64,000 nt of DNA from Streptomyces sp. 7-21 (GTDB taxonomy: Bacteria; Actinomycetota; Actinomycetes; Streptomycetales; Streptomycetaceae), in NCBI RefSeq assembly GCF_016741785.1, contig NZ_JAERRL010000003.1, positions 1 through 64,000 of the forward strand. The letters run 5' to 3'. A model generated the notes under the pieces. It was not told where the DNA came from, did not search any database, and saw only the letters and a list, made by a program, of their open reading frames with translations. How positions within the stretch are numbered: the first letter of the stretch is position 1; the number at the start of each line of letters is the position of its first letter. Positions 17,957 to 25,792 of this stretch are shown here, piece by piece. The translations under genes and the position numbers were made by a program.

Positions 17957-19192
17957 ATGCTGCGGACACACACATGGCTCATTTGCCTTCTACTCGCGAC
18001 ATTTGCTGTCGGAACGGACGACTTCGTGATCGCCGGTGTGCTGCCGGAGATCGCCGATGACCTGTCGGTGAGCGAGGCGGCGGCTGGCCAGCTGGTGACC
18101 GCCTTCTCCGTGACGTACGCGCTCGCCGCGCCGCCGCTGGCGGTGGCCACGGCCCGGCTGCCGCGCAAGACGCTGCTGGTGGGCGGCCTGGCGGCGTTCG
18201 CCGCCGTCAACCTGCTGACCGCGCTGGCCCCCGGCTACGGCGCGCTGCTGGTGGCGCGCGTCGCCGCCGCCCTGCTGGCGGCGGTCCTGACCCCGGCGGC
18301 GTTCGGGCTGGCGGGGCGGCTGGCAGAGCCCGAGCGGGTCGGCCGGGCGATCGGCGTGGTCGCGGCAGGGCTGACGGTCTCGCTGTTCGTCGGCGTGCCG
18401 CTCGGCTCGCTGCTGGCCTCGTCGTTCGGGTGGCGCGCGACGTTCGTGGGCGTGGGCGCGTTCAGCTGCGCGGTGACCCTCGCCAGCGCCGCGCTGCTGC
18501 CGAACGCGCCGGGCGCGCCCGCGCTCGGCGTGCGCGCACAACTGCGCGTCCTGTCGCGCCCGTCGGTGCTGACGTGCGTGCTGGGCACCGTCGTCGGCGC
18601 CAGCTGCGGGCTGATGGTCTTCACGTACCTCGGCCCGGTCACCGAGGACCTGACCGGCCGTGGCGGCCCCGTGCTCGCCCTGTCGATCGCGGTGATCGGC
18701 GTCTTCGGCGCGGTCGGCACGTTCGCCGGTGGCAGGCTGACCGACCGCTGGGGCCCGGACCGGGCGCTGCTGGGGATGTTCGGCCTGGTCGTCTCGGTGA
18801 CCGCGCTGCTGGGGGTGGTGGGCGTGCTCACCGACAGCGACGTCCCGGTCTGGCCAGTGGCCGCCGCGCTGGCCGTGTGGGGCTTCGGCGCCTGGGGCTT
18901 CAACCCGCCGATGAACGCCCGGATCCTCGGCCTCGCTGGCGACGCGGGCACGGAGGCCGTCGCCCTCAACACCAGCGGCCTGTACACGGGCATCGCCCTC
19001 GGCGGGGCCCTCGGCGGCGCCGCGCTCACCGCCTACGACGGGCCCGGGGTCACCTTCACCGCCGCCGCCCTGGGCGTGACCTCCCTGCTCCTGATGTACC
19101 TCACCACCCGCCGCTACCCCACGCCCCCGGCCCCGGGCGCGGACGGGGCAGCGGACGGGCAGACGGCGCCGTCGGCGGACCGGGTGGGGTGA
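17957..19192 (+). CDS. MFS transporter, DHA1 drug-efflux type
   Basis: 411 aa with about 12 membrane helices. The first helix carries the DHA1 pattern FAVGTDDFVIAGVLPEIADDL, motif A-like ARLPRKTLLVGG follows helix 2, and DRWGPDRALLG follows helix 8. Family members export small drugs or sugars by proton antiport. The short cytoplasmic tail is Pro/Ala-rich. It starts at the ATG immediately behind a MerR-type promoter and shares the strand with the merR gene 36 bases upstream, so substrate-induced efflux under that regulator is the simplest reading. Confidence 0.88.
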   Translation: MLRTHTWLICLLLATFAVGTDDFVIAGVLPEIADDLSVSEAAAGQLVTAFSVTYALAAPPLAVATARLPRKTLLVGGLAAFAAVNLLTALAPGYGALLVARVAAALLAAVLTPAAFGLAGRLAEPERVGRAIGVVAAGLTVSLFVGVPLGSLLASSFGWRATFVGVGAFSCAVTLASAALLPNAPGAPALGVRAQLRVLSRPSVLTCVLGTVVGASCGLMVFTYLGPVTEDLTGRGGPVLALSIAVIGVFGAVGTFAGGRLTDRWGPDRALLGMFGLVVSVTALLGVVGVLTDSDVPVWPVAAALAVWGFGAWGFNPPMNARILGLAGDAGTEAVALNTSGLYTGIALGGALGGAALTAYDGPGVTFTAAALGVTSLLLMYLTTRRYPTPPAPGADGAADGQTAPSADRVG

Positions 19193-19251
19193 GTCGTGTC
19201 ATCGCCCGGGCACGGGCAGCGGACTTACCCGTGCCCGGCGACGGCGAGTGG

Positions 19252-20379
19252 TCAGCGCGGTGGGTCGATTAGCCCCCAGGCACACGCCGATGGCGAACCG
19301 GCCCACCCGTCCGGCGTCTTCCATACGGACGCGATGCCAAGGGATTCCAGGTATGGGACGTAGACCTGGATGTCGTCGGTGAACAGCGCGAGCAGGCGCG
19401 GCGGCGGGCAGTCCTTGTAGAGGAAGTGCCGGTACTCGAGGAGTTGCCCGACCGCTTCCCGCACGGCGGTTGTCGTGCTCCGCACGACCTTCGCCTCGAC
19501 CAGACACTCAGCGTCGGGCAAAGCCAGCGTCAGGTCCCGTGGGTGCACGTTGGTGTTGGGCGCCAGTCCGCGCTCTTGCGCGTACTCACCGAACTCCCGG
19601 ATCAACCGCTCGTGTCTGCGCTGCTTCCGCTGCGTGTGGGCCGCGATATGCGCGAGGTAGTCACTGTCGTCCTTGGGTTGGAAGCGCGCCAGGTGCTCGT
19701 TCGGGGTCGCGTCCATGTGGTGCTCTGGCTTGGTTTGGTACTCCACCACCAGTCGCCCAGGGTTGGGCTCGCCGCGGCTGATCAGGAGTCGCTCGGCGCG
19801 GGCAGCCTCTTGCAAGAGTTCCGCGGCATGCCACAGATCCGCGCGGAGGTCAGCCTCCGTGGGCAGATTGCCGGTGTCGTATCGCCGCGCCGCGACGCTC
19901 GCCGCCTCGTAGGCGGCGGCACGCCACGTGTCGGTGTTGAGGCTCATGGCAGGCTCGAGCCAGCCGTCGAGCTTGTGTTCCAGCGGAGGGAAGCTCCGCA
20001 GGCGATTAACCCGATCCTGCAACTCATCGCGCAGCCGCTTACCTTTCTTGTACTGACGCAACAGCCCTTCGATGCCTTGCTGAAGCGTGAGCCAGACCGA
20101 GCGCAGATCCGCGGCGAAGATGTAGGCCAGGTAGAGGCCCTCTTTGGCGTTTTCGTTGATGTCCGGGTCGTGCACGCCGATCCAGGGCGTGTTCGTGGCC
20201 TTGCCGCTCTGGCCCCCGCGCCCTTTGGCGATGAAGCCCGCTGGTATGGGCAGGTCCAAGTGCGCTATGGAGCGCAGGACGTCTTGTCCGGGGACGCCGA
20301 TGTGTGTGCCCGCTTCTTTGTCGTAGGTAACCGCCACCTGCGCCAGCACGTAGCGCAGGCCCATCTCCTTGTCCGCCAT
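19252..20379 (-). CDS. Type IV restriction-like protein: MrcB/DUF3578 domain plus PD-(D/E)XK nuclease
   Basis: 375 aa. Residues about 25-115 match the MrcB N-terminal (DUF3578) pattern: IPAGFIAKGRGGQSGKATNT, WIGVHDPDIN, GLYLAYIFAADLRSVWLTLQ. This domain occurs in modification-dependent restriction proteins. The C-terminal part contains LTLALPDAECLVEAKVV, a D-x(n)-ExK arrangement typical of PD-(D/E)XK nucleases. Both parts are in one gene, without the AAA+ GTPase of McrBC. Codon use is less GC-biased than the neighbours, suggesting acquisition. The ATG at 20379 lacks a well-spaced Shine-Dalgarno; the nearby GGAG fits better an out-of-frame ATG at 20387. Confidence 0.78.
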   Translation of the reverse strand: MADKEMGLRYVLAQVAVTYDKEAGTHIGVPGQDVLRSIAHLDLPIPAGFIAKGRGGQSGKATNTPWIGVHDPDINENAKEGLYLAYIFAADLRSVWLTLQQGIEGLLRQYKKGKRLRDELQDRVNRLRSFPPLEHKLDGWLEPAMSLNTDTWRAAAYEAASVAARRYDTGNLPTEADLRADLWHAAELLQEAARAERLLISRGEPNPGRLVVEYQTKPEHHMDATPNEHLARFQPKDDSDYLAHIAAHTQRKQRRHERLIREFGEYAQERGLAPNTNVHPRDLTLALPDAECLVEAKVVRSTTTAVREAVGQLLEYRHFLYKDCPPPRLLALFTDDIQVYVPYLESLGIASVWKTPDGWAGSPSACAWGLIDPPR

Positions 20380-20390
20380 GCGGCCATGGT

Positions 20391-20407
20391 GTCAACTCCA
20401 AGTTGAC
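20391..20407. repeat. Inverted repeat at the ATPase gene 3' end
   Basis: GTCAACT and AGTTGAC are separated by three bases, overlapping the stop codon of the ATPase gene and lying 12 bases ahead of the restriction gene start. Could be an operator or a translation-attenuating hairpin. Confidence 0.45.
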
Positions 20408-20919
20408 GGCGGTGACTTGGATGCCTCATCGCGGGGCGCCAGTTCGAACCACACGGTCTTGCCGAAGGGGCCGTGGCCGCTGCCGTTGAGGTTCCATCCC
20501 CAGCGGGTCGCGAGAGAACGGAGCAGCAGCACGCCTCTGCCATGCTCGGCCAGCGGCTCGGGATCGTCCGCCGCGGGGAGCGGGACGGCACTGGTGTCGT
20601 ACACGGCGACGCGTAGACCGGTCGAAGAGATGGTGGTGAGAACGGAGACGATCGGCGAGTTCGTGTGCTGATGCGTGTTCGTGACGACCTCGGAGACCAG
20701 CAACCGAGCGGTGTCGGCCTCGACGGGACACCGCGTGTGAGCAAGGAGCAGGGCCACGTGATCCCGCGCGATCTTGGCGGTGTCTGGGACGTTAGGGGTG
20801 GTGAAGCGGTAACGACGAGGAAGAGGGTTCAAAGGAGCGGCCTCTCGTCGGAGTGCGAACTGTGTTTCGACCTCTGCCGTGGCTCGCCCACTGCCCAATC
20901 GCCGTGACAGCGGGTGCAC
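20392..20919 (-). CDS. RsbW-like ATP-binding (HATPase_c) regulatory protein
   Basis: 175 aa, one GHKL ATPase domain. N-box LLVSEVVTNTHQHTNSP and G-boxes DPEPLAEHGRGVLLL and HGPFGKTVWFEL are present. Such small stand-alone ATPases are very common in Streptomyces beside XRE/DUF397 genes and are usually described as anti-sigma-factor-like proteins or regulators of development. It is divergent from the XRE gene at 21070 by about 150 bases, and ends 12 bases before the restriction gene on the same strand, so the two may share a transcript. Confidence 0.85.
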   Translation of the reverse strand: MHPLSRRLGSGRATAEVETQFALRREAAPLNPLPRRYRFTTPNVPDTAKIARDHVALLLAHTRCPVEADTARLLVSEVVTNTHQHTNSPIVSVLTTISSTGLRVAVYDTSAVPLPAADDPEPLAEHGRGVLLLRSLATRWGWNLNGSGHGPFGKTVWFELAPRDEASKSPPSTWS

Positions 20920-21069
20920 TTCGGTCTTTCGTCGGGCCGAACGGGTTCAACATAAATGTCTTTTCGGCAAGCCTGCAATCAGGGAAGAGAACTTCATCCC
21001 TGTGAGTGACGCGGCCTGGAACGTCGACGCGGATGCACCCAGACTGGTGCGGGAGCTACGGGAGGTTAC

Positions 21070-21963
21070 GTGGGGCTACGAGTCAAACCCAGCCAGCGGC
21101 AACGACGTTTGGGCATTGAACTGCGTCGATTGCGAGAACAGAGCGGGTGGACGGCGACGAAGGCAGCCGCCGCCTCCGGCTTCAGTCCCGCCCATCTCAA
21201 CCACATCGAGGCCGGGCGAACGGCCATCCCGGCGCACAAGATCCGGGCCCTCGCCGAACTCTACGGTTGCAACAATGAACGGCTGATCGAGGCGTTGATC
21301 GCCATGAGCCACGGGAACGGCCGGGGATGGTGGTCGGAGTACCGCTACCCGCCCCACAACGATCAAGCGCGCGATCTCGCCGAGTTGGAGAGCATGTCGG
21401 TGCGCTACCGGGCGTTCCAATGGGTGCAGGTCCCGGGAATGTTGCAGACGGCCGACTACATGCGGGCGCTCTTCAAGGTCGGGCATCCGGACGCGCCAGC
21501 GGAGACGCACGAACGCTTCGTTGACTTCCGACTTCGCCGACAGCGTGTCCTCACCGGCCCTCGCCCACCGACATTCGAAGCGGTGATCCACGAGGCGGCG
21601 CTCCGCATGGAGTTCGTCGGCCGAGCGGTGATGCGGCGACAGATCGATCACCTGCTCGAGATGGCTCGTCTGCCGCACGTCCGGATCCAGATTCTGCCGT
21701 TCAAGGCGGAGACGTATCCCGTCCGCACCGGTTGTCCGTTCGTCTGCTACGACGCCGAGGTACCGGAACTCAGCACGGTCTACGTCGAGCACCCCACGAA
21801 CTCGCCGTTCGTCACCGATCAAGCGAACCTGGCGGAGTTCTCGGACGCCTTCAGCAAGCTCAGCGCGGTCGCACTTCCCCCGATCCGGCTCGACGTCACG
21901 GGTAGCATGCCTTTGCGGAGAGATTCTCTGGGGCTGATTCAGCACCTGATGTACGAGCTGTGA
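21070..21963 (+). CDS. XRE-family regulator with DUF5753 domain (WhiJ-like)
   Basis: 297 aa from GTG with GGGAGG just upstream. HTH near residues 12-70: LGIELRRLREQSGWTATKAA, SPAHLNHIEAGRTAIP. The rest is the DUF5753 putative effector domain, with the usual FQWVQVPGMLQTADYMRALF, HEAALRMEF and MARLPHVRIQILPF. WhiJ-type regulators pair with a DUF397 partner and an ATPase and affect development in Streptomyces (established for whiJ and bldB-linked loci). Its stop overlaps a GTG of the DUF397 gene, so both are one transcription unit. The region is lower in GC than flanking core genes. Confidence 0.92.
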   Translation: MGLRVKPSQRQRRLGIELRRLREQSGWTATKAAAASGFSPAHLNHIEAGRTAIPAHKIRALAELYGCNNERLIEALIAMSHGNGRGWWSEYRYPPHNDQARDLAELESMSVRYRAFQWVQVPGMLQTADYMRALFKVGHPDAPAETHERFVDFRLRRQRVLTGPRPPTFEAVIHEAALRMEFVGRAVMRRQIDHLLEMARLPHVRIQILPFKAETYPVRTGCPFVCYDAEVPELSTVYVEHPTNSPFVTDQANLAEFSDAFSKLSAVALPPIRLDVTGSMPLRRDSLGLIQHLMYEL

Positions 21964-21974
21964 AGGGGAGGCCG

Positions 21975-22178
21975 ATGACTCGGCTCACCTGGCAGAAGTC
22001 AAGCTTCAGCAGCATCGACGGCAACGGCGAGTGCCTCGAACTCGCCGCCGCCAGGGAGTACGTGGCCATCCGCGAGAGTGAGGCCCCCACCGCAGTCCTC
22101 CTCGCACGGCGCGCCCGAGTACGCGGGCTGCTGCGGGCCGCGAAGGCCGGGCGGTTCACCAGACTCACGGAACGCTGA
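21975..22178 (+). CDS. DUF397 domain protein
   Basis: 67 aa. The DUF397 signature is TWQKSSFSSIDGNGECLELA, then YVAIRESE. The ATG at 21975 has GGGGAGG with good spacing; a GTG at 21960 overlapping the upstream stop is the alternative. It is a small partner of WhiJ-type regulators and probably antagonises or modulates the XRE protein encoded 12 bases upstream. Confidence 0.9.
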   Translation: MTRLTWQKSSFSSIDGNGECLELAAAREYVAIRESEAPTAVLLARRARVRGLLRAAKAGRFTRLTER

Positions 22179-22211
22179 AACCCCCTGTCGCATAACCCGG
22201 TGCGGCTCCCG

Positions 22212-22697
22212 TCACAGCTGGGGGCCGACCGGGACCAGGCCCAGGTGGACCGGCTCGTCCGGGGGGTCGGCGAGCAGGGCGGGCAGCTGCGGCGGCCAGA
22301 CCGGCTCGGCGGGCGAGCGGAGGTCGGCCGGGGACCACCACCGCCAGGCGAGGATGCCGTCGGCGGCGTGCGCGGCGGTCAGGTCGCCCACGGGGTCGCG
22401 GCGCGGGCTGTGCGCCAGGAACAGGTGCTCGTGCTGGCGCCGCCGTTTCCCGTTCCGGAAGTAGTCGTGCTCCCACGTCAGCAGCAGCGGGCCCGGCGTG
22501 AGGTCGGTCCAGCCGGTCTCCTCGCGCAGTTCGCGCACGGCCGCCTCGCGGTGGGACTCCCTGCCCTCAAGGCCGCCGCCGGGCGTCGTCCAGTGCACGC
22601 CGACGCCCTCGGCGTCGTAGCGGAACAGGAAGACGGCGCCCTGCGGGTCGAGGATGACGACGCGGGCGGCGCGGCGCGGGCGTGGTCGGAAGAACAT
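22212..22697 (-). CDS. Nudix hydrolase
   Basis: 161 aa. Nudix box GGGLEGRESHREAAVRELRE followed by ETGW, preceded by VGVHWTTPGG. It presumably hydrolyses a nucleoside diphosphate linked to another moiety; the substrate cannot be told from sequence. The start at ATG 22697 gives a normal-length Nudix protein; an upstream extension in the same frame is poorly supported. It lies convergent to the DUF397 gene with 33 bases between. Confidence 0.88.
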   Translation of the reverse strand: MFFRPRPRRAARVVILDPQGAVFLFRYDAEGVGVHWTTPGGGLEGRESHREAAVRELREETGWTDLTPGPLLLTWEHDYFRNGKRRRQHEHLFLAHSPRRDPVGDLTAAHAADGILAWRWWSPADLRSPAEPVWPPQLPALLADPPDEPVHLGLVPVGPQL

Positions 22698-22903
22698 GCC
22701 GCCCACGCTAACCGGGCCGCTGCCACCGGAAAACCGGTAGTGGCGGGGCGGGCTCGCCGGGAGCGGGAAGTCGTAGCCCGGCATCAACTTGATCGGCTGA
22801 GGGCATGTCGAGCGCGTTGGCCGATGCCCGGGCCCGCCCCGGCGCGGCAGGCTCGCAGGCATGGCGATCATCGAAGTCAGCGGCCTGCGCCGGGCGGGCC
22901 GCG

Positions 22904-23461
22904 TCACAGGCGCTGCGCGAGCACCTGGCCGGGCCAGCCGTTGTGCTCGAAGGCTTCGGTGGGGGTGAATCCGGCGCGGGTGTAGTAGTCGACGAGCTTG
23001 CCGTCCCCGCCCCGGTAGCAGTCGACGCGCAGCAGGCCGACGCCGCGGGCGCGGGCCCGGTCGCGGGCGTGGTCCAGCAGGGCGCGGCCGATGCCCTGCC
23101 CGGCGTGGGCCCGGGAGGTGACCAGCAGCTGGACGTACACCTCGGGCTCACCGGCGGGCGCGACGTAGGCGGGGGGCTGTCCGGACAGCACCAGGCCGCC
23201 CGCCGGGACGCCGTCGGCCTCGGCGATCCACGGTTCCTCGCGCTCGGCCATGCCGCGGATCCGTGCGGCGGCCTCGGGCCGCTGGGACCAGGGGCGCGTG
23301 CCCCACTGGCCGGTGCGGCCCTGGCGCGCCAGCCAGGCCACGGCCTCGTCCAGCAGGTCCAGCAGAATGCCGGAGTCCCGGTGGTCGCCCGCTCGTATCC
23401 GCACGGTCTGTCTCCTTCCGCCACGGCGCACGTCGAGTCGCGTGGCCAGATTCTTCACCAC
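22904..23461 (-). CDS. GNAT-family N-acetyltransferase
   Basis: 185 aa. The acetyl-CoA motif A is VQLLVTSRAHAGQGIGRALL, followed by LLRVDCYRGGDGKLVDYYTR and AGFTPTEAF. Cytoplasmic; acceptor unknown. The first 15 residues before RIRAGDHRDSG may not be translated, as inner starts are possible. It is separated by about 200 bases from the Nudix gene downstream. Confidence 0.85.
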   Translation of the reverse strand: MVKNLATRLDVRRGGRRQTVRIRAGDHRDSGILLDLLDEAVAWLARQGRTGQWGTRPWSQRPEAAARIRGMAEREEPWIAEADGVPAGGLVLSGQPPAYVAPAGEPEVYVQLLVTSRAHAGQGIGRALLDHARDRARARGVGLLRVDCYRGGDGKLVDYYTRAGFTPTEAFEHNGWPGQVLAQRL

Positions 23462-23539
23462 GCGGCCTCGCGTGCGTGGCGGCGGGTGCCCGCGAGCGGG
23501 CGCCGTGTGATGCCCCGGGCTGGCGCGCGCTGCGCGACG

Positions 23540-24001
23540 CTACGAGAGGGTCATGCCGTACAGCCGGTCGACGCGCAGGCGCAGCACGACGCGTTCCTCC
23601 GCGACCAGCTTCTCCAGGGCGGCGGCTTCCTCGTCCGGGTCGCCGGACAGGCCGAGCAGCGGCAGGAGTTCGCGCCCGGTGGCGTCGCCGGGCGTGGTCG
23701 TGGGCGGGGAGACCTCGGCGAGGCCCTCGGCGACGGCGAACGTCATGTGGTCGGCGGCGGCCACGTGCAGGGCGGCGTGCGGGTCGCGGCGCAGCAGCCG
23801 GGTCTTCACGCGGCTGGCCGTGCTGGAGACGCGGAGCAGCCGGGCGGCCGGGTCCCACTGGTAGACGACGGTCGACAGGTGCGGGTGGCCGGTGCGGCGC
23901 ACTGCCGCGAGCACGCCGAAGCGGTGGGCGGACAGCACCGCGGAGAGTTCGCCGTCGGTGAGCGTGCGCGGGACGGGCTCTGCGGATGGGGCGGCGGTCA
24001 T
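23540..24001 (-). CDS. PPOX-class, F420-dependent oxidoreductase-like protein
   Basis: 153 aa. Split-barrel flavin/F420-binding fold: LSAHRFGVLAAVRRTGHPHL, STVVYQWDPAARLLRVSSTA, KTRLLRRDPHAALHV. This pattern is usual for actinobacterial PPOX proteins annotated as F420-dependent. The substrate is unknown. The MarR gene on the same strand ends 115 bases upstream, and an AT-richer patch in that gap (24070-24105) could hold its own promoter. Confidence 0.85.
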   Translation of the reverse strand: MTAAPSAEPVPRTLTDGELSAVLSAHRFGVLAAVRRTGHPHLSTVVYQWDPAARLLRVSSTASRVKTRLLRRDPHAALHVAAADHMTFAVAEGLAEVSPPTTTPGDATGRELLPLLGLSGDPDEEAAALEKLVAEERVVLRLRVDRLYGMTLS

Positions 24002-24069
24002 GTCGGTCTCCCGGGAATCGTCGCCGGACAGCAGGGGGCGGGCCCGTCCGGAGGGACGAGCAAGTAAGA

Positions 24070-24102
24070 CCGTAGCAGATAGTTTTGTTGCAGACGTTTT
24101 TG
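24070..24102 (-). promoter_or_regulatory. AT-rich promoter/operator-like patch upstream of the PPOX gene
   Basis: On the minus strand the patch reads GTCTGCAACAAAACTATCTGC, an unusually AT-rich stretch containing TTGCAA-like and CTATCT elements of the sort found in MarR operators. It lies between the MarR gene and the PPOX gene; control by that MarR protein is inference. Confidence 0.35.
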
Positions 24103-24115
24103 GGAGGTGAACGGG

Positions 24116-24607
24116 CTAGGCCGTGCGCTGCCGGGCGCGGCGCACCGGGGCCGGAGGAGCAGCGGGGACGGCCAGCTGGCCCTCGGCCATGCGGCGCAGC
24201 GCCCGCAGCAGCACCTCGCGCTCCCCGTCCGTGAGGTCCGACAGCGCCTCGCGGTGCACCCGGTCCACGATCTCCTGGCTCCGGGCCGCCGTCCGCGCCC
24301 CCTTCTCGGTGACCACGATGACGCGCGCCCGCCGGTCCCGCGACGACGGCCGCCGCTCGGCGAGCCCCGCCCGCTCCAGCGCGTCCACGGTCGCCACCAT
24401 CGTCGTCTTGTCCATGTCGCCGAGCTGGGCGAGCTGCATCTGGGTGCGCTCCTGCTCCAGCGCGTGCACCAGGACGCAGTGCATGCGCGCGGTCATCCCG
24501 ATCTCGGCCAGCGCCGCGGCCACCTTCGTGCGCAGCACGTGGCTGGTGCGGTCGAGCAGGAACGACAGGTCGGGCTGGTCGGCGGCGGGGGCGGACAGGG
24601 CGGTCAT
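24116..24607 (-). CDS. MarR-family transcriptional regulator
   Basis: 163 aa. Winged-helix region: MQLAQLGDMDKTTMVATVDA, AGLAERRPSSRDRRARVIVV. Flanking helices form the dimer domain. A homologue of the multidrug or organic-peroxide sensing group; no OhrR-type Cys is seen near the N-terminus, so peroxide sensing is unlikely. The adjacent PPOX gene is the likely target. Confidence 0.9.
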   Translation of the reverse strand: MTALSAPAADQPDLSFLLDRTSHVLRTKVAAALAEIGMTARMHCVLVHALEQERTQMQLAQLGDMDKTTMVATVDALERAGLAERRPSSRDRRARVIVVTEKGARTAARSQEIVDRVHREALSDLTDGEREVLLRALRRMAEGQLAVPAAPPAPVRRARQRTA

Positions 24608-24672
24608 GCCGCCAGCGTAGGCCAGCGCCGGACGGCCCTGGCCCCGGCGCGGACGGCCCGCAGCGCCCGGCT

Positions 24673-25635
24673 TCAGCCGGCGGGCTGGGACGCCTCCGTC
24701 AGCAGCGCCAGTTCCTCGGCCGTCAGCGTGAGCCCGGCCGCGGCCAGCAGCGGCGGAAGCTGCTCCGGGGTGCGGGCGCTGGCGATCGGCGCCGCAACGG
24801 TGGGCTGCGCGGCGAGCCAGGCCAGCGCCACGGCCGCCATCTCGGCGCCCCGCGCCGACGCCACGTCGTCCAGCGCCGCGAGCACGCGCTGCCCCCGCTC
24901 GGTCTCCAGGTACTGGCTGGCCCGGTCCGCGCGCGGGCTGTCCACCCGCTGGCCGGGCCGGTACTTGCCGGTCAGGAAGCCGGACGCCAGCGCCGAGTAC
25001 GGCATGGCCGCCAGGCCGTAGCGGGCGGCGAGCGCGGCCAGCTCCCCCTCGTAGGTCTCGCGGGAGAGCAGGTGGTACTTCGGCTGGATCGCCACGTACC
25101 GGGCCTTGGACTCGGCCTCGGAGAACTCCAGCGACGCCGCGAGGCGGGCGGGCGAGATGTTGGAGACGCCGATCTCGCGGACCTTGCCCTCGGCGACCAG
25201 CTCGTCCAGCGCCGCGATGATCTCGGAGACCTCGACCGACTCGTCGTCGACGTGCGTGTAGTACAGGTCGATGTAGTCGGTGTCCAGGCGGCGCAGCGAC
25301 GCCTCACAGGCCCGCTTGATGGTGTCCGCCGACAGCCCCCGGTAGTCCGGGTGCGCCCCGGCCTTCGTCGCGATGACCATCTCGCCGCGGCGGGAGGGCC
25401 CGCCGCGCTTGAGCCAGCGGCCGATGATCGTCTCCGACTCGCCGCCCGTGTTGCCCTCGGCCCAGGCCGAGTAGGCGTCCGCGGTGTCGACGAACGTGCC
25501 CCCGGCCGCCTCGAAGGCGTCGAGGACCGCGAAGGAGGCCGCCTCGTCCGCCGTCCAGCCGAAGACGTTCCCGCCCAGGCACAGCGGGGAAACCCGCAGA
25601 CTGCCCACCGTCCGTGAGGTCGCCGCATCCGTCAT
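24673..25635 (-). CDS. Aldo/keto reductase
   Basis: 320 aa TIM barrel. Catalytic tetrad parts visible: DTADAYSAW (Asp and Tyr), MVIATKAG (Lys) and LYYTHVDDESV (His). NADP-binding C-terminus: TVAAPIASARTPEQLPPLLA. It is closest to the general stress/YajO-like AKR group. The chosen ATG at 25635 follows a TAGACT -10-like box by seven bases, suggesting a leaderless transcript; an upstream extension to 25695 overlaps a terminator hairpin and is unlikely. Confidence 0.9.
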   Translation of the reverse strand: MTDAATSRTVGSLRVSPLCLGGNVFGWTADEAASFAVLDAFEAAGGTFVDTADAYSAWAEGNTGGESETIIGRWLKRGGPSRRGEMVIATKAGAHPDYRGLSADTIKRACEASLRRLDTDYIDLYYTHVDDESVEVSEIIAALDELVAEGKVREIGVSNISPARLAASLEFSEAESKARYVAIQPKYHLLSRETYEGELAALAARYGLAAMPYSALASGFLTGKYRPGQRVDSPRADRASQYLETERGQRVLAALDDVASARGAEMAAVALAWLAAQPTVAAPIASARTPEQLPPLLAAAGLTLTAEELALLTEASQPAG

Positions 25636-25665
25636 GGCGGGCAGTCTATGCGCCAGGAAGAGGGA

Positions 25666-25708
25666 ACCGGCGGTCCTGGTGTCGGGGGAAAGCACCAGGA
25701 CCGCCGGT
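25666..25708 (-). terminator. Strong hairpin terminator behind the M23 peptidase gene
   Basis: ACCGGCGGTCCTGGTG and CACCAGGACCGCCGGT form a perfect 16-bp stem with an 11-nt loop, 85 bases beyond the stop of the M23 gene and just upstream of the aldo/keto reductase start. Confidence 0.8.
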
Positions 25709-25792
25709 GGCTTGCGGCAGCGGCCGGGCCGGACGCGGCCGCCGGAGAACCCGGAGAACGCGCAGAACCCGGAGAACCCAGCGCGCGGCGGA

